Part shown: positions 1-8,421 of the stretch, in pieces
Position numbering within the stretch: the first letter of the stretch is position 1
Layout: each line of letters begins with the position of its first letter
Assembly (NCBI GenBank): GCA_964461335.1
Contig: CAYWTY010000025.1
Location: 1 to 21,963 of the forward strand
Origin: JAKJBL01 sp964461335
GTDB lineage: Bacteria > Bacillota > Clostridia > Christensenellales > CAG-138
DNA: 21,963 bases
Direction of reading: 5' to 3'
Translations under genes and position numbers: made by a program
The notes under the pieces: generated by a model
Seen by the model: the letters and a program-made list of their open reading frames with translations, nothing else
Database searches by the model: none
Told to the model about the DNA's origin: nothing

Positions 1-813
1 AATCGGGGGTTTTCTCTTGCTTCTTTCTGTTACCTATGTAGTGTATCTCAACACGGAAGGGAACTTTCTGAGCTTGTTAAATACTATAAAGAAACCTTCT
101 CTGCTACAATCCCGGATGAGTATCTATTGCGTACTGCAGCTTTAAACCGCACAATAAGAAAATGGGCGGATGAGAATGAGATAGACGGTGTAGCTTCAAG
201 CTGTTGGGGGGCAATGCGCCAAATCGGTGGAATCTCGTCATGCTTTACCTTTTCAGAATTGACTGACGAAAAGCTTCCGGTTGTGTGTGAAACTGATATA
301 CATGGAGCCATTACATCAGTAATGGCGCAAGCTGCAACAAGGTGGCAGAAATCCTCCTTTTTAGCGGACATTACAATCAGGCACCCAACCAATGATAATG
401 CAGAACTCTTTTGGCATTGCGGTGTTTTCCCGAAATCCACAGCATCTAAAGCAGAAAAACCTGTTATAGGGTTCTCTTTTGATGAGCATCGCCCATCAGT
501 CGCCAACTTTCTTTTAGATGAAGGCATAATCACAATCTCTAGGTTTGATTGTGCAGGCGATAAATATCAATTATTGCTCTGTGAGGGCAAGAATGTACCT
601 GGCCCAAAAACAACTGGCACATACGGTTGGTTTGAGTTTAAAGATTGGCCAAAGCTTGAGCATAAGGTTGTCTACGGGCCATATATTCATCATTGCGTTG
701 GTATTTATGAAAAAATATCTCCTGTATTATTTGAGGCGTGCAAGTATATACCTGGGCTAAAAGCAGACCCTGTTGACCCAACAGCTGAAGAACTTGAAGC
801 ATACTTGAGGTAG
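1..813 (+). CDS. L-fucose/L-arabinose isomerase-like protein, C-terminal part (cut by window edge)
   Basis: The reading frame is open from base 1 to the TAG at 811-813, so the 5' part of the gene lies outside the window; an internal TTG at 127 is not a credible start. The visible 270 residues resemble the C-terminal half of the FucI/AraA-type ketol isomerase superfamily, which interconverts aldose and ketose sugars in the cytoplasm using a divalent metal. Supporting stretches are 'PVVCETDIHGAITS' (acidic and His residues typical of the metal-binding region), 'HCGVFP', and a conserved-looking tail 'GPYIHHCVGIY' followed by 'ACKYIPGLKADPVDPT'. The exact sugar cannot be told; many members are annotated only as isomerase-like. 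It ends about 80 bases before a strong terminator, so it is the last gene of its transcription unit. Family confidence is good; substrate is unknown. Confidence 0.8.
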   Translation, partial: NRGFSLASFCYLCSVSQHGRELSELVKYYKETFSATIPDEYLLRTAALNRTIRKWADENEIDGVASSCWGAMRQIGGISSCFTFSELTDEKLPVVCETDIHGAITSVMAQAATRWQKSSFLADITIRHPTNDNAELFWHCGVFPKSTASKAEKPVIGFSFDEHRPSVANFLLDEGIITISRFDCAGDKYQLLLCEGKNVPGPKTTGTYGWFEFKDWPKLEHKVVYGPYIHHCVGIYEKISPVLFEACKYIPGLKADPVDPTAEELEAYLR

Positions 814-892
814 CGTAAAGCTGCAAACTATTTGAATTAGTATTGACTTTTCCGGCAGATTCGAGATGCTCACTATTAATATACCTCATGTC

Positions 893-936
893 AGTAGTAA
901 TAAGGCCGTTTGTTGGCTTTATTACTACTTTCTTTT
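893..936 (+). terminator. Intrinsic terminator of the isomerase-like gene
   Basis: Arms 893-907 and 915-929 form a 15-bp stem (one G-T pair) with a 7-base loop, followed by TTCTTTT at 930-936. It lies 80 bases after the isomerase stop, in the convergent space before the minus-strand thiN gene. On the minus strand the hairpin is not followed by a T-run, so it works mainly for plus-strand transcription. Confidence 0.85.
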
Positions 937-988
937 AACGCTATGCTGATTTTGGGCTTTTTGCTGCGTGCTACATGTTTAGCTTTAG

Positions 989-1675
989 CTATGTTTTAGC
1001 CCCATTATCAAGGGGTTTAGAACAATCTGCAAAATTGAGGCGCCCGCCTTCAAGGCGCGAAAGGATGACAAGTAAAAGGCCGGTCTTAACGCTTATATGC
1101 GCTTCCTCATCTATAAACTCATTGCTTACCCCCAATGGAAAGGAGTTAGTCAACTCTGCATCTTTTAGCGGGTATTTAACCCCGGTAATTGTTACCCCTG
1201 TGCATTGTGCAGAATATGCAAACAGCGAGAGAGCGAACCCTTCCTGCTTTTTAAGCTTTAGTTCTTCACCTTCAAGAAAAAAGGCGCTGTCGAATTCATC
1301 GCACATTATTATTTGCATACCTTGGCTGTGTGCAAAGGCTAAAGCCTGCAGGTTCGAAACCGTATGGTCGAACCTGCCCCCCATGCCGCCAAGCAGAAGG
1401 CATTCTTTAGCGCCTTTCTTAAGCGCATAGCGAATGCAAAGCATTGTGTCCGTATCATCCTTTTCTGCTGGCACACGAAGCCTAAGGTTTTCCGGCACCT
1501 TGTCGCTGTTAATAGAGTCAAAATCACCTATTACTAAATCAGGTGTAATGCCTGCGTTAACTGCATGCGTATATCCATTATCAGCACAAAGTATAAAGTC
1601 ATTGCCGGCCGGAGTATAAGCGTTTTTTACGCTGCCGTTTAGGTATGCTGTAAATATTACAAAGCGATGCTCCAT
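989..1675 (-). CDS. thiN: Thiamine pyrophosphokinase
   Basis: This cytoplasmic enzyme transfers pyrophosphate from ATP to thiamine, giving thiamine diphosphate. The 228-residue product has the usual family length and the successive family motifs: 'CADNGYTHA' near residue 30, 'PDLVIGDFDS' near 46, 'EKDDTDTM' near 72 (acidic metal/nucleotide site), 'GGMGGRFDHTVSN' near 97 and 'GVSNEF' near 185. ATG at 1675 is chosen because GGAGG lies 4-5 bases upstream; the in-frame TTG one codon earlier is too close to that site. The gene stands alone on the minus strand, converging with the isomerase-like gene and divergent from cheA. A weak promoter-like TATAGT lies in the AT-rich spacer upstream, but its -35 element is poor. 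No TPP riboswitch is visible in its leader. Confidence 0.93.
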   Translation of the reverse strand: MEHRFVIFTAYLNGSVKNAYTPAGNDFILCADNGYTHAVNAGITPDLVIGDFDSINSDKVPENLRLRVPAEKDDTDTMLCIRYALKKGAKECLLLGGMGGRFDHTVSNLQALAFAHSQGMQIIMCDEFDSAFFLEGEELKLKKQEGFALSLFAYSAQCTGVTITGVKYPLKDAELTNSFPLGVSNEFIDEEAHISVKTGLLLVILSRLEGGRLNFADCSKPLDNGAKT

Positions 1676-1781
1676 CAAACCTCCAAAACCCCCTTAAACC
1701 GATAAAAAGCATTTAGCATATCACTATAATAACCCAAATAAAAAATTGTTCCAGTCTATTGCTTATTTTTGGCTGTTTCTT

Positions 1782-1808
1782 TAAACTAATTCGTTAAAAC
1801 AACGATAT
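1782..1808 (+). promoter_or_regulatory. Candidate sigma-28 (SigD/FliA) promoter for the che operon
   Basis: TAAA at 1782-1785, then 15 bases, then AACGATAT at 1801-1808. The known sigma-28 consensus is TAAA-N15-GCCGATAA/T, so the -35 and spacing are exact and the -10 matches 6 of 8. It predicts a transcript start near 1815 and a leader of about 120 bases before cheA. A sigma-A reading of the same stretch (TTGCTT-N17-TAAACT) is weaker. Confidence 0.6.
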
Positions 1809-1844
1809 AGCATATATGGCAGTAAATTAAATACCATGCAGCTT

Positions 1845-1894
1845 TAATTAGGTGAAATATCAGGGTTCAAGAAGAAACTCCTGATATTTAATTA
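1845..1894 (+). other. Hairpin in the cheA leader
   Basis: A 10-bp perfect inverted repeat (AAATATCAGG at 1855-1864, CCTGATATTT at 1880-1889) with a 15-base loop sits in the predicted untranslated leader of cheA. The flanks TAATTA and AATTA extend the symmetry with a 4-base bulge. No T-run follows directly, so it is not a typical terminator. It could be a leader RNA structure or a DNA operator; its role is unknown. Confidence 0.45.
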
Positions 1895-1936
1895 GCCTTT
1901 TGCTTGGATAAGGTCTCTGCACAAGGAGGAGCGGTT

Positions 1937-3979
1937 TTGGGAGAAATGTTTTCAAACGAGCCCATGGTTGATGTCTTCATATACGAAACTGAACAGAATA
2001 TTGAGCAGCTTGAAACAGCAATAATGGCAATCGAGAAATCCGGCTGCGTAATTGCTGACATAATTAACGAGATCTTTAGAGCAATGCACACAATTAAAGG
2101 CTCAGCCGCTATGATGATGTATGATTGCATAGCGCAATTGGCGCATGCAATGGAAGATCTGTTTTATTATATCAGGGAAGAAAAGCCGGAAAATATTGAT
2201 TGCGGCGTTTTGTCCGACTATGCGCTTGAAGGCGTTGATTTTATAAAGCTTGAGCTTGAAAAGGTAAAAAGCGCGAGCAACCTGGATGGTGACCCATCTG
2301 CACTTATTGAGCGCATCAACAGCTACATGCTCTGTATAAAGGGGGAGAATGGCGCTTTTGAAAAGGTAAAAGCAGAGAGCATACCTAAGGCAGAGCACTA
2401 TTATGTAGCATCGTCGAGAAGCATTTCAAAGGGCTTAAAAGAGTATGAAGCAATAATCTTTTTTGAAGATGGCTGCGAAATGGAAAACATGCGTGCATTT
2501 TCAATAGTGCATAATTTAAAGGATATAACAGAAGAATTTTATCATTTCCCAGAAGACATAATCGAAAACAATAATAGCGTTGCTGTAATTAGAGAAGAAG
2601 GGTTTAAAATCATACTCCGCACAGAGAGGAGCATATTGGAGCTGCATGAATTCTTCTCCAAAACAGCGTTCGTAAGGGATTTAGAGCTGCATGAGCTTAA
2701 AGAGCAAGCAGGTCTTGATCAGGGTGTATATAAAGAGGTTAAGGATTCGCCGATTATCATGCCAAAGCTTGAAGGCCGTGCTGAGCAGTTGATGGCAGAA
2801 AGCAGGAGCGCGCATCAAAACATTATAAGCGTTGATGTAGGCAAGCTAGACAGGCTGATGGAGTTAATGGGCGAAATGGTTATTGCTGAAGCAATGGTAG
2901 CAGAGAACCCGGAGCTTTTGGCGCTCAACATAAATAGCTTTTATAAGGCTACACGCCAGCTTAGAAAAATCACCGACGAAATGCAGGATATGGTGATGGC
3001 AATACGTATGGTGCCGCTCTCTGCTTCCTTCCATAAAATGCGCAGGCTTGTGCGTGATATGAGCAGGAAGCTTGGCAAAGAAGTTGAGCTTGTGCTGCTT
3101 GGGGAAGAAACAGAGGTGGACAAAAACATAATTGAACATATTTCAGACCCGCTTATGCATCTTGTGCGCAACGCTATTGACCATGGCATTGAAACGCCAA
3201 AGGTGCGAACACAAGCAGGTAAGCCAAGTGCAGGCACGGTAATACTTGAAGCAAAAAACGAAGGCAACGATGTTTTAATAAGCGTAAGGGATGATGGCGC
3301 TGGCATTGATAAAAGCAAGACTTTAAAAAAAGCGGTTGAGCTTGGGCTTATTGATAACCCGGAAAGTGAGTTGAGCGACAAAGAAATCTACGGCCTCGTT
3401 TTTAAGCCCGGCTTTTCAAACAACGAAACTATTACAGAATATTCTGGCCGCGGCGTAGGCATGGATGTTGTTGCTAGCAATATCGAGCTTATAGGCGGTT
3501 CAGTTGCTGTTGAAAGCGCTGCAGGAAAAGGCACAGTCACAACCCTAAAGATTCCGCTTACACTTGCGATTATTGACGGCATGAGCATAAGAGTAGGCTC
3601 TGCGAAGTATACCCTGCCTACAACTTCTATTAAAGAAACTTTCCGAGCTAAAGCGCCCGACCTTATAAAAGACCCGGAAGGAAATGAAATGATAATGGTT
3701 CGCGGTGAATGCTACAGTGTACTGCGCCTGCATGAGCTCTTTAACATTGCCCCTGATGAGGAGGAGCTTACAAAAGGCATAATGCTCATGGTTGAGCAGG
3801 ATGACAGGTGCGCAAGCCTTTTTGCGGATGAACTCTTAGGTCAGCATCAGGTTGTTGTAAAAGCACTACCCGAATACATGAAAACAATTAGGAAGGTCGA
3901 CGGTTTGGCAGGCTGCACGCTCTTAGGCGACGGGAGCATAAGCCTGATTATAAACGTTGGCGGCCTTCTCAACGCATAA
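1937..3979 (+). CDS. cheA: Chemotaxis histidine kinase CheA
   Basis: CheA autophosphorylates under receptor control and passes phosphate to response regulators in the cytoplasmic chemoreceptor array. The 680-residue protein has all five modules. P1 Hpt holds the phospho-His H51 in 'HTIKGSAAMM'. A P2-like regulator-docking region covers about 170-255. The P3 dimerisation helices cover about 290-375. The P4 ATPase has N box 'HLVRNAIDHGIE' (408-419), G1 'DDGAGID' (452-458), F box 'FKPGFS' and G2 'GRGVGMDVV' (504-512). The P5 CheW-like domain starts near 540. TTG at 1937 is chosen because AAGGAGGA (1923-1930) sits 6-7 bases upstream; an in-frame TTG at 1904 lies before that site, and ATG 1946 is too far from it. 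It is the first gene of the operon, behind the candidate sigma-28 promoter, with 23 bases to cheW. Confidence 0.96.
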   Translation: MGEMFSNEPMVDVFIYETEQNIEQLETAIMAIEKSGCVIADIINEIFRAMHTIKGSAAMMMYDCIAQLAHAMEDLFYYIREEKPENIDCGVLSDYALEGVDFIKLELEKVKSASNLDGDPSALIERINSYMLCIKGENGAFEKVKAESIPKAEHYYVASSRSISKGLKEYEAIIFFEDGCEMENMRAFSIVHNLKDITEEFYHFPEDIIENNNSVAVIREEGFKIILRTERSILELHEFFSKTAFVRDLELHELKEQAGLDQGVYKEVKDSPIIMPKLEGRAEQLMAESRSAHQNIISVDVGKLDRLMELMGEMVIAEAMVAENPELLALNINSFYKATRQLRKITDEMQDMVMAIRMVPLSASFHKMRRLVRDMSRKLGKEVELVLLGEETEVDKNIIEHISDPLMHLVRNAIDHGIETPKVRTQAGKPSAGTVILEAKNEGNDVLISVRDDGAGIDKSKTLKKAVELGLIDNPESELSDKEIYGLVFKPGFSNNETITEYSGRGVGMDVVASNIELIGGSVAVESAAGKGTVTTLKIPLTLAIIDGMSIRVGSAKYTLPTTSIKETFRAKAPDLIKDPEGNEMIMVRGECYSVLRLHELFNIAPDEEELTKGIMLMVEQDDRCASLFADELLGQHQVVVKALPEYMKTIRKVDGLAGCTLLGDGSISLIINVGGLLNA

Positions 3980-4002
3980 AGCAACATACAGGAGGTAAAG
4001 AG

Positions 4003-4506
4003 GTGGCTCAGGCAGATTATTTAAACCCAAGCGACATAGAGGCAGAGGATACTTTAAAGGGCAAACATCTTGTTTTTCTTTTGGGCGAGGAGCTCTATGG
4101 CATTGAAATAAGGCATATTACCGAAATTATAGGTATAATGCCGATTACAGTTGTGCCTGAAATGCCAAGGTATGTTAAAGGCGTAGCGAACCTCCGCGGG
4201 AAAATCATTCCTGTTATGGATTGCAGGCTGCGCTTTAATAAAGCGGAAATAGACTATGATGATAGAACTTGCATTATTGTGCTTGAGACGGAAGGTATTA
4301 CGCTCGGCCTTATAGTTGATAGTGTTTCTGAGGTTGTGCTCCTTAGTGAGGAGGATATTTCACCCCCGCCTGAGCTAAAGAAAGGCGGAGAAAGATATAT
4401 CAGGGGGATTGGGAAGTCAGCTAAAAACGTAATCCTGCTGCTTGAATGCAGCAGCCTTCTCCTTGATGACGATAATAGTTCAAGCACAATTTCAACCCAA
4501 GATTAA
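4003..4506 (+). CDS. cheW: Chemotaxis coupling protein CheW
   Basis: CheW bridges chemoreceptors and the CheA P5 domain in the signalling array; it has no enzymatic activity. The 167-residue product is a single CheW domain: 'LVFLLGEELYGIEI' opens the first beta barrel, 'ITEIIGIMPITVVPEMP' and 'GVANLRGKIIPVMD' form the receptor/CheA-binding core, and 'LGLIVDSVSEVV' follows. About 20 extra residues rich in Asp and Ser end the protein and look disordered. The start is GTG at 4003, fixed by GGAGGT at 3991-3996 with 6 bases between. It is translated 23 bases after cheA and 25 before cheR, consistent with one transcript. Confidence 0.96.
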   Translation: MAQADYLNPSDIEAEDTLKGKHLVFLLGEELYGIEIRHITEIIGIMPITVVPEMPRYVKGVANLRGKIIPVMDCRLRFNKAEIDYDDRTCIIVLETEGITLGLIVDSVSEVVLLSEEDISPPPELKKGGERYIRGIGKSAKNVILLLECSSLLLDDDNSSSTISTQD

Positions 4507-4531
4507 ATAACTGAGGCATCATAGATAAACA

Positions 4532-5344
4532 ATGGAAATATCCGAACAAGAATTTAAGCAATTTGCTGATTATATAAGAACAAATTACGGGATTCACTTT
4601 AGGAGCGAAAAGAAAGCGCTCATTGAGGGAAGGCTCAACCAAGTGGTTGAAAAACTGAGCATAAAGAGCCTTAGCGAATACATGGAATATGTAACAGCTG
4701 ATAAAACCGGGCAGGCCGCAGAGGTGATGCTTAATAGAATAACAACCAACTACACCTTTTTTATGCGAGAAGCTGCACATTTTGATTATTTTGGAAATAC
4801 TGTGCTGCCGTATCTAGAAGCAAATGTAAAAAATAAGGATTTGAGAATTTGGAGCGCTGCTTGCTCAACAGGCGAAGAACCGTATACGCTTGCTATGCTT
4901 ATTGATGAATACTTTGGGCTTGAAAAACAAGCTTGGGATACAAAGCTGCTTGCAACGGATATTTCAGAAGGCGTCCTCTCAATTGCAAGAGCAGGCATAT
5001 ATGAAAACAGCAGGCTTTCGGACCTGCCCCAAAACTGGAGAAATAGATATTTTAAGGCTGTGGATGATAAGCGCAGCATAATCTCGGAAAAAATCAGAAA
5101 TGAAGTTGTGTTTGGCGCTTTGAACCTCACTGCACACAAGCTTCCGCTAAAGAAAAAGCTGCATGTAATCTTTTGCAGAAATGTAATGATTTATTTTGAC
5201 AACGAAACAAAGTTGCGGCTCATCGAGCGCTTGTATGAGAATACAGAGCAGGGCGGTTTTTTGTTTATTGGCCATTCCGAGTCGCTTAACCGAGAAACAA
5301 CGCGCTATAAATATTTAAGGCCATCAGTTTATAGGAAGGAGTAG
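4532..5344 (+). CDS. cheR: Chemotaxis protein methyltransferase CheR
   Basis: CheR methylates glutamates on chemoreceptors using S-adenosylmethionine, which sets adaptation together with CheB. The 270-residue protein has the family length: an N-terminal all-alpha substrate-recognition domain (about 1-75, including 'GIHFRSEKKALIEGRL'), then the SAM-binding fold with motif I 'IWSAACSTGEEPYTLAM', the acidic ribose-binding 'LATDIS', and 'VIFCRNVMIYF' near the active site. The ATG at 4532 has only a weak, distant TGAGG upstream, so translation may be partly coupled to cheW. Five bases separate its stop from cheB. The local receptor (8882-10657) lacks the C-terminal NWETF-like tether used by some CheR proteins, so docking is probably direct. 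Confidence 0.96.
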   Translation: MEISEQEFKQFADYIRTNYGIHFRSEKKALIEGRLNQVVEKLSIKSLSEYMEYVTADKTGQAAEVMLNRITTNYTFFMREAAHFDYFGNTVLPYLEANVKNKDLRIWSAACSTGEEPYTLAMLIDEYFGLEKQAWDTKLLATDISEGVLSIARAGIYENSRLSDLPQNWRNRYFKAVDDKRSIISEKIRNEVVFGALNLTAHKLPLKKKLHVIFCRNVMIYFDNETKLRLIERLYENTEQGGFLFIGHSESLNRETTRYKYLRPSVYRKE

Positions 5345-5349
5345 ATGCC

Positions 5350-6372
5350 ATGGAGAAAAAAATGCAAAACTTAAGCGTGCTTCTTGTTGGCGATGACATT
5401 CCTTTTTTTGAGGCTCTTGCAAAAGCGCTAAGAGCAGATTTAGCGCTTGAAGTGCTAGGTATCGCTAAAAATCAATATGAGGCAGCAGAGCAAATTATTA
5501 AGACTAAGCCAAGTGTGGTTATTTGCGATGTTGAAATGGAAGCAGGCAGCGGGCTTGAATTTTTACGCAGGCTGCTTTCAAAGTTCTTTGTACCTGTTGT
5601 AGTTATAAGCTCGCTAAGCACAACGGTTTTTGAGGCACTTGAGGCAGGCGCAGTGGATTTTGCAGCAAAGCCCGCGAAAAACAGCGCTGCAGCAACTGCG
5701 TTCTACTCTGACTTAATTCAAAAAACTAAAGCTGCATCATTTGTTAAAACACAGCAGCCTAGGCCCAAAGCAGAAGTTAAGCTTCAAAACGAATTGCCGC
5801 GAAGCGTAGCAACAGCAATAGTAATGGGTGCGTCCACAGGGGGAACTGAGGCAATCTTCAGTATCCTTAGCGCATTGCCCAAAACAATCCCTGGGATTGC
5901 AATAGTGCAGCATATCCCGCCTGTGTTTTCTAAAATGTTTGCAGAAAGGTTAAACAGCCAAACTGCGCTGTGCGTTAAGGAAGCTGAAACAGGCGATTAT
6001 CTTGAGCAGGGTACAGTCCACCTTGCACCTGGAGACATGCATATGAAGCTTAAAAGAGTTGGCCAGCGATATAAGGTTGAATGCTACAAAGGCGAAAAGG
6101 TAAATGGTCACTGCCCTTCTGTTGATGTGCTTTTCGAGTCTGCAGCAGATGAGGCAGGGAGCAATGCAATAGGAATCCTCCTTACAGGGATGGGCGTTGA
6201 TGGGGCGAAAGGTTTGCTCAGCATCCGCAATAAAGGCGGGAGAACACTTGGGCAAAACCGCGAATCTTCGGTTGTTTACGGCATGCCGAAGGCAGCCTTT
6301 GAAATGGGAGCTGTGCAGCTTCAGGCTGCACTCGCAAATATCCCAAAAGAACTTATAAACATGCTTCGATAG
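5350..6372 (+). CDS. cheB: Chemotaxis response regulator / protein-glutamate methylesterase CheB
   Basis: CheB removes methyl groups from receptor glutamates (and in many species deamidates glutamines) once its receiver is phosphorylated by CheA. The 340-residue protein has the normal two-domain plan. The receiver covers about 8-125, with acidic pair D15-D16 in 'VGDDIPF', phosphosite D60 in 'ICDVEM', Ser in 'VISSLS' at the Thr/Ser position and K107 in 'AAKP'. A linker leads to the esterase domain with serine S162 in 'GASTGG', H188 in 'QHIPP' and D284 in 'GMGVDG', the expected catalytic triad. ATG 5350 has AAGGAG 8 bases upstream, overlapping the end of cheR. The receiver is slightly divergent ('VGDD' rather than 'VDDS', Glu instead of Pro after 'DVEM') but keeps every key residue. 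Confidence 0.96.
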   Translation: MEKKMQNLSVLLVGDDIPFFEALAKALRADLALEVLGIAKNQYEAAEQIIKTKPSVVICDVEMEAGSGLEFLRRLLSKFFVPVVVISSLSTTVFEALEAGAVDFAAKPAKNSAAATAFYSDLIQKTKAASFVKTQQPRPKAEVKLQNELPRSVATAIVMGASTGGTEAIFSILSALPKTIPGIAIVQHIPPVFSKMFAERLNSQTALCVKEAETGDYLEQGTVHLAPGDMHMKLKRVGQRYKVECYKGEKVNGHCPSVDVLFESAADEAGSNAIGILLTGMGVDGAKGLLSIRNKGGRTLGQNRESSVVYGMPKAAFEMGAVQLQAALANIPKELINMLR

Positions 6373-6407
6373 CATAAGAGCAATAAGGTGGGGAAGGGGG
6401 CAGAGTT

Positions 6408-8420
6408 ATGCAAAGCCCAACAGTTGATTTAAGAGGCAGGTTTCTTGAAGCCATTTTTTCCAGCATGGGCGATGGGGTAATTGTTGCGGACAGCAAAGGG
6501 CAAATTCTCTTCATTAACCCCAAGGCAGAGTACCTTACAGGTTGGAGCAAAACCGAAGCCGTAAATCAGCCTTTTGAAACCTATTTTCCGCTTATTGATG
6601 TTTCAAGCGGCAAACGGGTAGAAAACCCAATTACTAAAGCGCTTAAAGCAGGCGAACCCGTAGGGCTAAAAAATAACACAGCTTTAGTTACAGCTTCAAA
6701 GAAAACTATGTTTATTTCTGCGAGCTGTTCGCCTATATACAGCAGCAACTTAGCAATAGGAGTTGTTGTTGTATTTCGCGATATAGATAGATTGAAAATA
6801 ATAGAAGAAGAAATAAGAAAAGAAAAGGATAATCTAAAAAGCGTTTTTGAGGCGCTCCCAATAGGAATAATGCTCGTTGAAGAAGACTCTACCGTTAGGT
6901 GGCTCAACAAGCCGCTGCTTAAGCTCTTCCATATAAAAGAGGAACAACTTCTCGGCAGGCAATTCGGGGATGTTGTTTGCTGCATAAACAGCTTTGCGCA
7001 AGGCTGCGGCAAAGCTCCGGCATGCCTTGAGTGCGACATTTTAAAAAACATAAGCGAGGCAGTCAACAAAAGGGTAAGCCAAAAAAACCTTATTCTGTTT
7101 CGTACACTTCTTATTAACGGTAAACCCGCTGAGCGTTGGTTAAAACTCAGTATTATCCCAATGAGCGGCCTTGAAGAGCAGGCTGTTATAGCAATTGAGG
7201 ATATAACCGAACAGAAGGAATATGAAAACGCATTGCAGAAAAGCCGAGATGAAGCTGCCTCAGCAAACAGAATTAAAAGCGAATTTATTGCTAATATGAG
7301 CCATGAAATACGCACCCCGCTAAATGGAATTATAGGGATGATGGAGCTTCTCTTAAACAGCGGCCTAAACAAAGAGCAGGCTGAGTATATCCACATGGCA
7401 AGAATAAGTGCGGATACTCTGCTTAAGGTAATAGGCGATATACTTGATTTTTCAAGGATAGAGTCAGGGACTGTTGCGCTTTCCAATATATCCTTTGATA
7501 TTAAGCGCCTTATGGATGAGCTTTACAAAATGTATGAGGCTTTAGCTGAGAAAAAGGGGCTTAGCTTTAAATACAGCTTTGACCCTGATATACCTGCAGT
7601 TTTAAAAGGTGACCCGGATCGCTTGCGCCAGGTGCTTAACAACCTTATAGGCAATGCTGTAAAATTTACGGATATTGGGGAAGTGGCAGTTGCTTTAAAC
7701 TCTGCAGGCTTTAGTAAAGACTGCGTTGCAGTCGAATTTGTAATTTCTGATACAGGCATTGGCATCTCAGCACAAAAGATGGATTTGCTCTTTAAACGGT
7801 TTAGCCAGGTAGACGGCTCGATTACACGCAGGCACAGCGGTGCAGGGCTTGGGCTTGCTATAAGCAAGCAGCTTGTTGAACTTATGGGCGGGTCAATTCA
7901 AGCGGAAAGCGCAGTAGGCAAGGGCAGCATATTCCGCCTTAGAATAGAGTTTCAGGTTGAAGGCGTTGAGCCTTTGAAAGAAGCAGGTTTGAACAAACAG
8001 GCATACCCGTCAATTATGACAAATGAAGGAGAGCTTGGGTATTCATCCAAACTGCCGGAGAAAATAGTCATACTTGAAAGCTCAAATCAGGAAGAAACAG
8101 GCGGCATCCATTTTAACTCAAACTGCGAATTATACACTTATGAGAAAATTCAGCTTGACGAAACCAAGCGCAGGGCTGAACTTGATGTCCTTTTGCTGCT
8201 TGGGCAAAAATTAAAGACTATTATTGAAGAAAACCGAGTTTCACTTTTAGAAGAAACAGCACACAGGTTTAAAGATGCAGCACTGCGCGCAGGGGAGCTT
8301 CTGCTTTCTGAAAAGGCATTTAAGGCTGAGCTTTTAGCGCGCAAGGGTAAATACGAAGAAGCATTCACTCTTTGTTTAAGCATGGCAGACGAACTCAGCA
8401 CAAGAATTGGGGAGGGCTAA
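6408..8420 (+). CDS. PAS-PAS sensor histidine kinase with C-terminal Hpt-like domain
   Basis: This is a cytoplasmic-looking sensor kinase of 670 residues with no membrane segment. In order: PAS at about 10-130; a second PAS at about 143-270 carrying five clustered cysteines (C191, C192, C200, C206, C209); HisKA with phospho-His H299 in 'NMSHEIRTPLNG'; and an ATPase domain with N box 'NNLIGNAVKF' (411-420), G1 'SDTGIGIS' and G2 'GAGLGLAISKQL'. After a linker of about 75 residues, a helical tail (about 590-665) looks like an Hpt domain with 'AHRFKDAAL' around H619. No receiver is present in the chain; the next gene supplies one, starting 2 bases after this stop. AAGGGGG lies 7 bases before ATG 6408. 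The cysteine cluster suggests redox or metal sensing (inference). The Hpt call is less certain than the kinase call. Confidence 0.9.
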   Translation: MQSPTVDLRGRFLEAIFSSMGDGVIVADSKGQILFINPKAEYLTGWSKTEAVNQPFETYFPLIDVSSGKRVENPITKALKAGEPVGLKNNTALVTASKKTMFISASCSPIYSSNLAIGVVVVFRDIDRLKIIEEEIRKEKDNLKSVFEALPIGIMLVEEDSTVRWLNKPLLKLFHIKEEQLLGRQFGDVVCCINSFAQGCGKAPACLECDILKNISEAVNKRVSQKNLILFRTLLINGKPAERWLKLSIIPMSGLEEQAVIAIEDITEQKEYENALQKSRDEAASANRIKSEFIANMSHEIRTPLNGIIGMMELLLNSGLNKEQAEYIHMARISADTLLKVIGDILDFSRIESGTVALSNISFDIKRLMDELYKMYEALAEKKGLSFKYSFDPDIPAVLKGDPDRLRQVLNNLIGNAVKFTDIGEVAVALNSAGFSKDCVAVEFVISDTGIGISAQKMDLLFKRFSQVDGSITRRHSGAGLGLAISKQLVELMGGSIQAESAVGKGSIFRLRIEFQVEGVEPLKEAGLNKQAYPSIMTNEGELGYSSKLPEKIVILESSNQEETGGIHFNSNCELYTYEKIQLDETKRRAELDVLLLLGQKLKTIIEENRVSLLEETAHRFKDAALRAGELLLSEKAFKAELLARKGKYEEAFTLCLSMADELSTRIGEG

Positions 8421-8421
8421 A

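Noticed and set aside
975..1430. Open frame of 151 codons on the plus strand
   Set aside because: It lies antisense to thiN, whose protein motifs are unmistakable; the frame is a shadow of its codon pattern.
1679..1800. TPP riboswitch upstream of thiN
   Set aside because: No CTGAGA or ACCTGATC-like core elements are present in the leader.
2941..3381. Open minus-strand frame of 146 codons within cheA
   Set aside because: Serine-rich shadow translation opposite the CheA ATPase domain, no ribosome binding site or family match.
6581..7486. Open minus-strand frame of 301 codons
   Set aside because: Opposite the PAS-PAS kinase; low-complexity Ser/Ile/Leu shadow with no recognisable domain.
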